Shown one piece after another: positions 23,070-30,971 of a DNA stretch of 64,000 nt (positions within the stretch are counted from its first letter, which is position 1; the number at the start of each line of letters is the position of its first letter). Below the pieces are notes generated by a model, which worked only from the letters and a program-made list of their open reading frames with translations, made no database searches and was not told the DNA's origin. Made by a program: the position numbers and the translations under genes. Origin of the DNA: Solwaraspora sp. WMMD1047 (GTDB lineage: Bacteria; Actinomycetota; Actinomycetes; Mycobacteriales; Micromonosporaceae); contig NZ_JARUBL010000001.1 in the NCBI RefSeq assembly GCF_029626155.1, positions 1,984,001-2,048,000 of the forward strand. The letters run 5' to 3'.

Positions 23070-24008
23070 ATGAGCGTCGCCGGGGCCGGAGAGTTCGGGC
23101 TGATCGCCAGAGTCACCGCGCGCCTGGCGGTCGGCGAGACCTGTCTGGTCGGACCCGGCGACGACGCGGCAGTGGTGGTCGCCCCCGACCGGCGGGTGGT
23201 GGCGTCGACCGACGTGCTCGTCGACGGCCGGCACTTCCGGCGGGACTGGTCCACCGCCACCGATGTCGGCCACCGGGCCGCCGCCGCCAACCTGGCCGAC
23301 ATCGCCGCCATGGGCGCCACCCCGACCGCCCTGCTGGTCGCCCTCTGCACCCCACCCGACCTGGAGGTCGCCTGGGCCGAGGGGCTGGCCGACGGGCTCG
23401 GCGCCGAGGCGGCGAGCGTCGGAGCCAGCGTGGTCGGCGGGGACATGTCCGCCAGCCCCACCCTGACCGTCGCCGTCACCGCGCTCGGCGACCTGGCCGG
23501 CCGGGCGCCCGTGCTGCGCGGCGGGGCCCGGGTCGGCGACCAGGTCGCGTTGGCCGGCCGGCTCGGCTACGCCGCCGCCGGCTACACCGTGCTGTCGCGC
23601 GGTTTCCGCACCCCGAAACTGCTGGTCGAGGCGTACCGGCGGCCGGAGGTGCCGTATCTGGCCGGGCCGGCCGCCGCGCTGGCCGGCGCCACCGCCATGA
23701 TCGACGTGTCGGACGGGCTGCTCGCCGACCTCGGGCACGTCGCCACCGCCAGCCGGGTCGGCATCGACCTGATCAGCGACGCCTTCGACGTACCCCGGCA
23801 GATGCGCGACGCGGCGCAGGCCCTCGGCGTCGACCCATTCAACTGGGTGCTGGCCGGCGGCGACGACCACGCCCTGGCGGCCACCTTCCCGGCCGACGCG
23901 GAGTTGCCGCCCGGCTGGCGGCCGATCGGTCACGTCGTACCCGGGGAGGGTTTGACCGTCGACGGCCGCCCGCACAAGGGACCGGTGGGCTGGGACCACT
24001 TCCGCTGA
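23070..24008 (+). CDS. thiL: thiamine-monophosphate kinase
   Basis: 312 aa from ATG 23070, with GGGAGG 6 nt upstream. It phosphorylates thiamine monophosphate to the diphosphate cofactor. The AIR-synthase-like fold shows GEFGLIARVTARL, LVGPGDDAAVV, STDVLVDGRHF, VGHRAAAANLADIAAMGA, SVVGGDMSAS and MIDVSDGLLADLGHVA near the C-terminal half. All metal-binding Asp are present. No TPP riboswitch was seen upstream. Confidence 0.95.
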   Translation: MSVAGAGEFGLIARVTARLAVGETCLVGPGDDAAVVVAPDRRVVASTDVLVDGRHFRRDWSTATDVGHRAAAANLADIAAMGATPTALLVALCTPPDLEVAWAEGLADGLGAEAASVGASVVGGDMSASPTLTVAVTALGDLAGRAPVLRGGARVGDQVALAGRLGYAAAGYTVLSRGFRTPKLLVEAYRRPEVPYLAGPAAALAGATAMIDVSDGLLADLGHVATASRVGIDLISDAFDVPRQMRDAAQALGVDPFNWVLAGGDDHALAATFPADAELPPGWRPIGHVVPGEGLTVDGRPHKGPVGWDHFR

Positions 24009-24059
24009 ACAGCGCCCGGCTCGCCGGTCGGCGGGCCGGGCGGGCCGCGGTGCCGGGGG

Positions 24060-24980
24060 CTACCCGGGCGGGGGCATCGCGAAGCTCGGCAGGGGTGGCG
24101 GGTGCGCGGCCGGGTCCGGGCCGGTGTGACGGTCCGGGGCAGCCCATTGGTCGACAATGAGCGGGTCGCCGACGGCGAGTTCGCCGGGTCGGGTGACGGC
24201 GAGGTTCGCGCCGAACGAGACCCCGCCGGGGGCGCGGCGGTAGGTGGCGAGCGTCCGCAGCGGCTCCGGACCCGTGCGCCGGCCGGTGCGCTGGTCGACG
24301 GTGGTGACCACGCACCGGATGGCGACCTTGGCGAAGGCCAGCTCCGCCGTGCCGATGCGCAGCCGCCGGAGCCGGTCCTCTGTGTGCGGTTCGGACCAGC
24401 CGGTGACCACGATGTTGGGCCGGAACCGGGTCGCCGGCAGCGGTTCGGCGCCGTGTTCCCGGAGCCGTTCGTTGAGCATGTCCACTGAGGACACCGCCAG
24501 CAGGTGGACTGCGCAGCCGTCCGCGTACCCGGTGGTGCCTTGGGTTTCGCCGTTGGTGACGCGGTCGTGCTCCGGCGGCACCCGGACCAGCCGGCTCGGC
24601 CCGCCGAGCACGTCGGACAGCCAGCCGGCGACCTCGTCGCCCTGGTCGATGCCCCGGTAGCGGTCGCCGAAGAGCTGCACCTCCCGCCGGGGGCCCGAGC
24701 TGTCCACCGGCACCGAGACGGTGCCGGCACCCGGTGCGGTGAGCGTCAGGCAGGTGCCGTCGGGGATGATCGCCGGCCGGATCACCGCCAGCCGCGGATC
24801 GCGGCGCTGGCTGCGGAACACCCCGTCCTGGTCGACGACCATGAAGCCGCGGTCGTGGGCGAGGCCGGCCCGGGTCAGCGTCGCGGTCGTCGTGGAAACC
24901 CCCGCACAACCCTTTACCGGGTACGAGATGAGCGCGGCGACCCTGCTGCCGGTGGGTCGGGAAACGGCCGGATCCGGCAT
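24060..24980 (-). CDS. MOSC domain protein with N-terminal barrel
   Basis: 306 aa from ATG 24980, with GGAGGT 9-10 nt upstream. The N-terminal MOSC_N beta barrel (SRVAALISYPVKGCAGVSTT, then AHDRGFMVVDQDGVFRSQR) is followed by the MOSC sulfurtransferase core: ADGCAVHLLAVSSVDMLNER, FRPNIVVTGWSEPHTED, IGTAELAFAKVAIRCVVTTV with the conserved Cys, then GGVSFGANLAVTRPGELAVGD. Proteins of this type (YcbX and mARC families) handle the molybdenum cofactor. It converges with thiL. Confidence 0.92.
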   Translation of the reverse strand: MPDPAVSRPTGSRVAALISYPVKGCAGVSTTTATLTRAGLAHDRGFMVVDQDGVFRSQRRDPRLAVIRPAIIPDGTCLTLTAPGAGTVSVPVDSSGPRREVQLFGDRYRGIDQGDEVAGWLSDVLGGPSRLVRVPPEHDRVTNGETQGTTGYADGCAVHLLAVSSVDMLNERLREHGAEPLPATRFRPNIVVTGWSEPHTEDRLRRLRIGTAELAFAKVAIRCVVTTVDQRTGRRTGPEPLRTLATYRRAPGGVSFGANLAVTRPGELAVGDPLIVDQWAAPDRHTGPDPAAHPPPLPSFAMPPPG

Positions 24981-25255
24981 CGGAAGACACCTCCGTGGTC
25001 GGAGGCGCCCTTGTCCCAGTGGGATGTCGGGCCGAGCGTGGCGGACAGGTCCGTCGCAGCGCCTCTCGACCCCGGTTCCGGCAGTCTCGCCGGTCCGCCC
25101 AGCCGCTGTCAACACCGTTCGAGCGTGCTCGGCGCTCCGCGGCCAAGAGGGGTAATTGTGCCGTGTGGCAGGGCTTTCCCGCTGCCTAGCCTCGAATGCA
25201 CAGGGCGTCGCAACGGCGGCACCCACTCCACTCGAACACGGAAGGAGGTGTCCTC

Positions 25256-25606
25256 GTGGCAGGTACGGGCTTCCAGAGCGATGCCGCCGCGATGGCACGG
25301 GCTATCAGCGGGTTCGACGAGTCGGCGGCCAACGTGGCGCAGACGATGCGGACGCTGGAGAACGAGCTGATGGGCGTCCTGGCCCGGTACTCCGGGTCGC
25401 AGGCCCAGGCCTTCTGGCAGCTGCACACCCGGCTGCAGGAGAGCATGCGGGCCGCCAGCCAGGAGCTGAACACCATGTCCAGCCTGGTCAGCCAGAGCCG
25501 TGACAACTACAACACCGGTGACTCCGAGGTCGCCTCGTCGCTGACCACCCTCAGCTCCTCGGCCGAGGGCAGCGGCTCCATCCTCTCCCGCCTCGCCGGC
25601 TCCTGA
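25256..25606 (+). CDS. WXG100-family ESX protein (first of pair)
   Basis: 116 aa from GTG 25256, with AAGGAGG 7-8 nt upstream. Helical hairpin; the turn is YSG (GVLARYSGSQAQAFW) where WxG is usual. After the second helix YNTGD matches the YxxxD/E secretion signal. It is the first gene of the type VII locus. The 275-nt gap upstream, shared with the divergent MOSC gene, should hold its promoter. Confidence 0.82.
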   Translation: MAGTGFQSDAAAMARAISGFDESAANVAQTMRTLENELMGVLARYSGSQAQAFWQLHTRLQESMRAASQELNTMSSLVSQSRDNYNTGDSEVASSLTTLSSSAEGSGSILSRLAGS

Positions 25607-25625
25607 CAGGAAAGGCTGATCGAGC

Positions 25626-25931
25626 ATGTCATCTCCCGATGTCATCAACGTCGAGTTCGGGGCGCTGGGCGCGGCGGCGGATTCGCTGCTGGCCAAGGCG
25701 AAGACCCTGGAGAGCAACCTGGAGCAGCTGCGCCAGCAGCTCGCCCCGATCAAGGAGACCTGGTACGCCTCCGGCAGCTCCGCCGGGCAGGCCGCCGAGC
25801 AGTCGGAGACCCGGCTGCGGGCCGCCATCGCCGACGTCACCGGGATCATCGGCCAGTTCTCTGTCAAGGTCGGCGAGGCGCGCGACCTGCAGCTGGCCCT
25901 GGAGAACCGGAACACCAGCTTCTTCGCGTGA
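25626..25931 (+). CDS. WXG100-family ESX protein (second of pair)
   Basis: 101 aa from ATG 25626, 19 nt after the previous gene. The turn is WYASG (LAPIKETWYASGSSAGQAAE), one residue longer than WxG. Long helices on both sides give the CFP-10/ESAT-6-like hairpin. Pairing with the 25256 product as an EsxA/EsxB-like heterodimer substrate is the standard reading. Confidence 0.85.
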   Translation: MSSPDVINVEFGALGAAADSLLAKAKTLESNLEQLRQQLAPIKETWYASGSSAGQAAEQSETRLRAAIADVTGIIGQFSVKVGEARDLQLALENRNTSFFA

Positions 25932-26054
25932 ACCGTCGTGGCGGCGGTGCGCCCGGTCCCTGGTACCGGACGCACCGCCGCCATCCTCCGACCTCCCACT
26001 CCCTGGCTCCTCACGAGCCGTCGCCATCTGACGTCAGCTGACCCGGAGGCAGAC

Positions 26055-26444
26055 ATGGCAACCGCCGACACCGGATCGTTCCGGGTACATCTCCAATCCC
26101 TTGTGGACTTCGCGCGGGAGCTGGAGAACCAGCTCGACGCGCTGCGGCGACCGGCCGACCGGTTGACGGTGCTCGGCGGCCGACCGCTGGCGCTCGGGCA
26201 GTTCGTGCCGGCGCTCCCGATGGCACAGCGGCACGTCGCGACCGCCGACCAGATGCAGGACCTGCTGGTCGGCGTACGACACGCGGTCGCCTTCGCGGAG
26301 GAGGTCACCCGCACCATCGCCACCGAGTACGCCCGCCACGACGAGCAGATCGCCGCCTCGTTCCGTTCCCTCGGCACCGAGGCCGTGGTTCCCACACCGG
26401 CCGGTGGCACGGTCTACGTGTCGCAGACCGTGCGGAACGGTTGA
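26055..26444 (+). CDS. ESX-associated hypothetical protein
   Basis: 129 aa from ATG 26055, with CCGGAGG upstream. It has helices FRVHLQSLVDFARELENQLD and MAQRHVATADQMQDLLVGVR with no WxG. Its position between WXG100 genes suggests a secreted helper or chaperone. It overlaps the next unit's alternative start, so both are probably in one operon. Confidence 0.75.
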   Translation: MATADTGSFRVHLQSLVDFARELENQLDALRRPADRLTVLGGRPLALGQFVPALPMAQRHVATADQMQDLLVGVRHAVAFAEEVTRTIATEYARHDEQIAASFRSLGTEAVVPTPAGGTVYVSQTVRNG

Positions 26445-26449
26445 CGGCC

Positions 26450-27574
26450 ATGGACGCGACCACGACGGCGGACCGGGGCCGGCCGGTCCCGTGGACGGAC
26501 TTCGCCCGCTACCCGCACGCGGACCTGATCCGGATGCTGGCGAACAGCGACCCGAACGGGGTCACCGCCGCCGGTGACCTCTGGGCGGCCGTCGGGCGTT
26601 CGCTGCACGACCGCGCCGACGACCTGGACCGCCAGCTCGCCTCGTTCAGCGACATGTGGTCCGGCGGCGCCGCCGAGCAGTACCGGACGATGATCGTGGA
26701 CCTGGCCGGCGGCATCCGACGGGTGGCGGCCGCCGCCCTGCGGATCCGGGATCTGGTCTACACCGCCGGCGAGGCGCTGCGGGCGGCCTGGCTGACCATG
26801 CCCGCCGAGGGCGGCGAGGCGGCCCGCCAGCAGGCGGTGCTGGTGATGACCGAGCTGGCCCGGCGCTACCAGGAGGTCCACGAGGCGCTGCCGGCGGCGC
26901 TGAACTCGGTCTACCCACCCGGCAGCGGTCCTGGCGGACCGGCGCCGGGGCTGGGCCAGCCGGGGCTCGGCCATGTGGTCGGCCAACCGGGCCGGCCGCC
27001 GCAGTTGTTCAACCACGTCTTCACCGCCGGGATCGCCGCCGCCTCGGCCGCGCTGGGCCGGCAGTTCGTACCCGCCCGGCCGATCGTTCCGCCGCCTGCG
27101 CCGGGCACCGGTCGACCGCCGCCCGACGAGCCGCCGGCGGCCATCCCGGCACCGGTCGACCCGGTGCCCGGCTCCGATCTCGACGCGCTTGGTGGCGGCG
27201 GGATCGGCGGTGGTGGGTTCGGTGGCGGTGGGCTCGGCGGTGGCGGTGGGTCGATGGCGTTCGGCGGGGGTGCGGGGGGTGCGGCGCCGGCGGCGTACTC
27301 CGCGTTGGCGGGCGCCAGCGGCGGTGGCGCCGAAGCGGCGTCCGGGTTCGCGGGTGCCGCGGCCGGCGCGGGTGGAGCCGGGCGACCCGGCGGAATGGGC
27401 ATGGTCCCGCCGATGCCGATGGGCATGATGGGCGCCGGGGACGCCGGGGCCGGATCGGGCCGCCGCATCCCGCCCTGGCTGGTCGAGACCGAGGACATCT
27501 GGGGCGAGGCCGCCATCGTCACCGCCCCGGTAATCGGCGAAGACCCCGACCCCGGCCCACCCCAGTGGCGGTAA
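26450..27574 (+). CDS. WXG100-type protein with long Gly/Pro-rich tail (PPE-like)
   Basis: 374 aa from ATG 26450. The N-terminal 150 residues are an ESX hairpin with the canonical turn MWSGGAAEQYR (W-S-G) and YTAGE, a YxxxD/E-like signal. From about residue 165 the tail is Pro-rich, then Gly-rich (GGGIGGGGFGGGGLGGGGGS), then GMVPPMPMGMM. It ends with EDIWGEAAIVTAPVIGED. The layout parallels PPE-type ESX substrates with extended surface tails; it is not a true PPE protein. Confidence 0.8.
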   Translation: MDATTTADRGRPVPWTDFARYPHADLIRMLANSDPNGVTAAGDLWAAVGRSLHDRADDLDRQLASFSDMWSGGAAEQYRTMIVDLAGGIRRVAAAALRIRDLVYTAGEALRAAWLTMPAEGGEAARQQAVLVMTELARRYQEVHEALPAALNSVYPPGSGPGGPAPGLGQPGLGHVVGQPGRPPQLFNHVFTAGIAAASAALGRQFVPARPIVPPPAPGTGRPPPDEPPAAIPAPVDPVPGSDLDALGGGGIGGGGFGGGGLGGGGGSMAFGGGAGGAAPAAYSALAGASGGGAEAASGFAGAAAGAGGAGRPGGMGMVPPMPMGMMGAGDAGAGSGRRIPPWLVETEDIWGEAAIVTAPVIGEDPDPGPPQWR

Positions 27575-27691
27575 CCGATCGAGGAGCCATGATCGTGGCG
27601 CTCCGAGCCGTTGGAATCGGCCGAATTTCGCGGCTGGCTGCGCCACGATCATGGCCCCCAACCGGTGCTGTCGGCGGGGATGCGGCCTGGG

Positions 27692-28705
27692 TCACCGGCG
27701 GGGGTCGACCTGGATCTTTGGGCCGTTGTCGGCTCCTTGCGGGCGGTGGCCGGCGAGGACGTCGGCCACCTCGGCCAGGCCCACCGTCGCGCCCACCAGC
27801 CGGTCGACGGCCACCTGGCCGGCCGCCATCGCCTCGATCGCCCCGGCCAGCCCGGCCGATGCCGCGAGGACACCGACGATTGTGACGTCGGCCAGCACGG
27901 CCTCCCGGGTGTCGACCAGGCTCGGCCGGTCCGCCAGACCGACCAGCACGACCCGGCCGGTCGGCAGCACCCGCCGCAGCGCCAACTGTGGGACCTCGGG
28001 CGCGGTCGACGCGTTGATGACCGCGTCGTAGCGGCGGTCCGGCAACTCGTCGGCCGACCAGACCGCTGCCGCGCCGACCTGGCGGGCCAACGCCAGCCCG
28101 GCCGGATCGATCCCGATCACGTCAACCGTGGCGCCGCGGGCGAGCGCGAACTGCACCGAGAGCAGCCCCAGGGTGCCCGGCCCGAAGACACACAGCCGCT
28201 GCCCCGGGGTGAGTTGGGCCGCCTCGACGGCCCGCAGCGCGCAGCCGGCGGGCTCGACCAGCGCACCGGCCGCGTCGTCGAGCGCGTCCGGCAGCCGCCG
28301 CAGCGCGGACTCCGGCACCAACAGCCGCTCGGCCAGCGCCCCCGGCCAGTTGCCCCGGATACCGATCTCGTGCCGGTCCGGGCAGACATGGTGCCGGCCA
28401 CTACGGCACATCTGGCAGCGGCCACAGCCCAGCATCGTGTCTCCGGTGACCCGCTGGCCCACCCAACCCGTATCGACCCCCGCCCCGACCGCCGAGACCG
28501 TGCCCGCCCACTCGTGGCCGGGCACGAACGGCACCACCTGTGTCCCGGCGAGCAGGTACGCCATCGAGCCGGTGAACAGCTCCACGTCGGTGCCGCACAG
28601 CCCCACCCGGGCGACGTCCACCACGACCTGGCCCTGCCCGGGCACCGGCGAGTCGACCTCGACCACCGCCGCATCCCTCGGGCCACGGATGACGAACGCG
28701 CGCAC
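27692..28705 (-). CDS. zinc-dependent medium-chain alcohol dehydrogenase
   Basis: 337 aa from GTG 28705, with GGGAGG 5 nt upstream. It has the catalytic zinc ligands GLCGTDVELF (Cys) and PGHEWAGTV (His-Glu) and the structural zinc site GCGRCQMCRSGRHHVC (four Cys). The Rossmann part is VFGPGTLGLLSVQFALARGA. The substrate is not evident; threonine/sorbitol dehydrogenase-like members look alike. It interrupts the ESX locus and has no evident link to secretion. Confidence 0.92.
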   Translation of the reverse strand: MRAFVIRGPRDAAVVEVDSPVPGQGQVVVDVARVGLCGTDVELFTGSMAYLLAGTQVVPFVPGHEWAGTVSAVGAGVDTGWVGQRVTGDTMLGCGRCQMCRSGRHHVCPDRHEIGIRGNWPGALAERLLVPESALRRLPDALDDAAGALVEPAGCALRAVEAAQLTPGQRLCVFGPGTLGLLSVQFALARGATVDVIGIDPAGLALARQVGAAAVWSADELPDRRYDAVINASTAPEVPQLALRRVLPTGRVVLVGLADRPSLVDTREAVLADVTIVGVLAASAGLAGAIEAMAAGQVAVDRLVGATVGLAEVADVLAGHRPQGADNGPKIQVDPRR

Positions 28706-28777
28706 CGGAACCTCCCTACTCGCGGAGGGTCGAGTATCCGCCACCGTCGGCCGTCGAGCCGGCAGGGCGGGGCGCGG

Positions 28778-30067
28778 TCAGTTGCCGCGCCAGCCGCGTG
28801 CCCGGCCCCGGCGGATCACGTCGGTGCCGATCACCACCAGCGCGGCGAGCGTCAGCGCGGCCACGGCCAGCAGGGCGGTGCCACGGCCAGCGGCGCCGTC
28901 GTCGGCCGTCGCCAGGCGCACCGCCTGAGGGCTCGCGGCCGACGTCGCCGGGGCGGCGTCCACTCCCTCGGCGGCGACGGCGGCGGCCAGGTCCACCACG
29001 CCCCAGCCGAGCCGCCGGTCCCGCTGCGTTCCGGCGGCCCGGTCGGCGGTCCGGGTCACCCGGTCCAGCACCTGCCGGGCCGACAGCCCCGGCCGGTACG
29101 CCCGCACCAGCGCGACCACTCCGGCCGCGTACGCGGCGGCCATCGCGTCGTCGTCGACCGGCCAGAGGTGCCCGGCCCGGCCCGCCGGCCCGGGAGCCGG
29201 GCCGACAAGCGCCCTACCGGGTGCCGCGACATCCACCCGGTCCACTTCGGGGGTGGTCGGTGCGCCGGTGGCGTCGATCGCCGCGACCGCCAGCACCCGC
29301 TCGTCGGCGGCCGGGAACGACGCCGGTCCGCGGTTCGGATCGGGGGCGGCGACCGGCGCGACGACGACCGCGTCGGCGGCCACCGCCCGGTCGATGGCGG
29401 CGGTGAGCCCCGCGCTGCCCTCGGCGGCCGGGGTCACCACGCAGATCACCTCGGCGTCGGCGGCCACCGCGGCGTCGATCGCGTCGGCCAGCGCGCCAGG
29501 CTCGGCGGCCGGCTCGGGTGCTCCGGTGACCCGCACCGGCACGATCCGCGCCCCGGGAGCGATCCCCGCGAAGGTGGTGTCGGCGGCCGGTCGGGCGGCG
29601 ATGACGCCGGCCGCGAAGGTGCCCCGGCCGTCGCAGTCCCGGCGCGGTGACTGGGCGGACGACAGCACATCGACCCCGGCGCTGACCTGGTCGGCGCCGA
29701 ACTGGGGGTGCCGGGCGTCCACCCCAGTACCGACCACCGCCACCCGTACCCCGTTGCCGGTGGTCAGCGGCCAGACCTGGTCCGGCGCCAGCAACCGCTG
29801 CGGCCAGGGCGGCTGCTCGTCGTAGCCGCGAACGCCAGCGGCGCACCCGGTCGAACCGCCCTGTCCCGGAAGGGCAGCAACTGCGGGTACCACCCTCGGC
29901 AGCGCCGACGCGGCCGGTGCCGGGCCGACGGCGACGACCGCCGCCACCGCGAATGCGCCGGCCGCCAGCGCCCGCCACACCGGCCCGGTGGCCGGCTGGC
30001 ACCATGTCGCGCCCGCCGACGGCAGCCGGTGTGCCGGAGCCGGCGGTCGCGGCCCTGTCCGGGTCAC
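28778..30067 (-). CDS. mycosin-like subtilase (MycP) with degenerate active site
   Basis: 429 aa from GTG 30067, overlapping the kinase gene stop (GTGA). It has an N-terminal membrane/signal segment, a peptidase S8 fold and a C-terminal membrane helix (ALLAVAALTLAALVVIGTDV) with basic tail, as in mycosins, which cap the ESX channel on the outside. The catalytic Asp motif reads VAVVGTGVD instead of V-x-D-T-G, the His motif DCDGRGTFAAG instead of G-H-G-T, and the Ser motif DDDAMAAAY instead of G-T-S-x-A-A-P. All three catalytic residues are therefore replaced, so this is a predicted pseudoprotease; a structural role for MycP in stabilising the ESX complex is known and would not need catalysis. 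Confidence 0.88.
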   Translation of the reverse strand: MTRTGPRPPAPAHRLPSAGATWCQPATGPVWRALAAGAFAVAAVVAVGPAPAASALPRVVPAVAALPGQGGSTGCAAGVRGYDEQPPWPQRLLAPDQVWPLTTGNGVRVAVVGTGVDARHPQFGADQVSAGVDVLSSAQSPRRDCDGRGTFAAGVIAARPAADTTFAGIAPGARIVPVRVTGAPEPAAEPGALADAIDAAVAADAEVICVVTPAAEGSAGLTAAIDRAVAADAVVVAPVAAPDPNRGPASFPAADERVLAVAAIDATGAPTTPEVDRVDVAAPGRALVGPAPGPAGRAGHLWPVDDDAMAAAYAAGVVALVRAYRPGLSARQVLDRVTRTADRAAGTQRDRRLGWGVVDLAAAVAAEGVDAAPATSAASPQAVRLATADDGAAGRGTALLAVAALTLAALVVIGTDVIRRGRARGWRGN

Positions 30068-30762
30068 CGGGGGACCCAGAGTCGGACCCGGGTGCCCAGG
30101 CCGGGGGAGGACTCGACGGTGGCGGTGCCGCCGACCTGGCGCAGCCGGGCGACGATCGACTGGCGTACCCCGAAACCGGGCCGGCGCAGCGCGGAGTCGA
30201 AGCCGACGCCGTTGTCCCGGACCACCACCTCGACGCCCCGCCCGGCGCCGGCGACCCGGACCACCGCGCGCGCCACCCCGGCGTGCTTGACCACGTTGCC
30301 CAGCGCCGCCCGGACGGCGGCGCAGACCGCCTCGCGCCGGGCGTCGGTGAGCTCCGGCAGGTCCTGCGCCAGCACCGGCTCCACCCGCAGGCCGGCGGCG
30401 GCGTACTCGGCGATCACATCGGTCAACCCGGCCGCCAGGGTGCCGGGCCGGTCGCCGTCGAGCAGCTCGGCCATCACCTGCCGCAGCCGTACCGCCTGAC
30501 TGCGGGCGGTGCCGCGCAGTTGCGCCACGGCCTCGGCGGGCGAGATCCGGTCCAGTTCGGAGTCGCGCGCCATCACCTCGAGGTCCTGCAGCACGGTGTC
30601 GTGCAGGGTACGCAGGATCCGGGCCCGCTCGGCGGTCAACCAGTCCGCCTGCGGTTCCGGTCCGGTCCGGCGGCCCCCGGCCAGCAGGCCGGTGACAAGC
30701 GATCCGGGCCGGCCCCATGTCGGTTGTTGGACGGCTACTTCGGCTGTGCTCCACGACGGCAT
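30064..30762 (-). CDS. soluble NarL-type sensor histidine kinase
   Basis: 232 aa from ATG 30762, with GGGGAGG 6 nt upstream. HisKA_3 box RILRTLHDTVLQDLE has the phosphoacceptor His; the ATPase domain shows NVVKHAG (N box), VRDNGVGFD (G1) and SSPGLGTRVRLWVP (G2). There is no membrane helix or sensor domain: only about 45 residues precede the His box. The matching response regulator is at 40231, at the other end of the ESX locus. Confidence 0.9.
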   Translation of the reverse strand: MPSWSTAEVAVQQPTWGRPGSLVTGLLAGGRRTGPEPQADWLTAERARILRTLHDTVLQDLEVMARDSELDRISPAEAVAQLRGTARSQAVRLRQVMAELLDGDRPGTLAAGLTDVIAEYAAAGLRVEPVLAQDLPELTDARREAVCAAVRAALGNVVKHAGVARAVVRVAGAGRGVEVVVRDNGVGFDSALRRPGFGVRQSIVARLRQVGGTATVESSPGLGTRVRLWVPR

Positions 30763-30971
30763 CGTGCGCCTCCCCATCGGCGTCCGGTGCCGCTGCGATC
30801 CCGGCGGCACCCTCATGCCAGGCTTTCCGCACGGTCGGGTCGGATCGGTTCGCGCCCGGGCCGAACAAATTTCCCGCGCACCGCTCGGGCGGCCCCAGCC
30901 GCGCGAGCCGCCCGAGCGAGCCGAGCTGGCCGAGCGGCCCGAGCGAGCCGGGCCGCCCGAGCAGCCGGTGG
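30763..30971. repeat. short imperfect repeats between eccC and the sensor kinase gene
   Basis: From about 30895 to 30965 units like CCCGAGCGAGCCG recur imperfectly. No gene is supported in this 209-nt gap; on the minus strand it lies downstream of eccC. Confidence 0.4.

Noticed and set aside
22979-23070. TPP riboswitch upstream of thiL
   Set aside because: The gap is under 100 nt and shows none of the conserved THI-box bases.
28778-30868. Extended mycosin start giving a 696-aa protein
   Set aside because: The extra N-terminus would cover the whole sensor kinase gene in another frame; GTG 30067 overlapping the kinase stop is the normal coupling.
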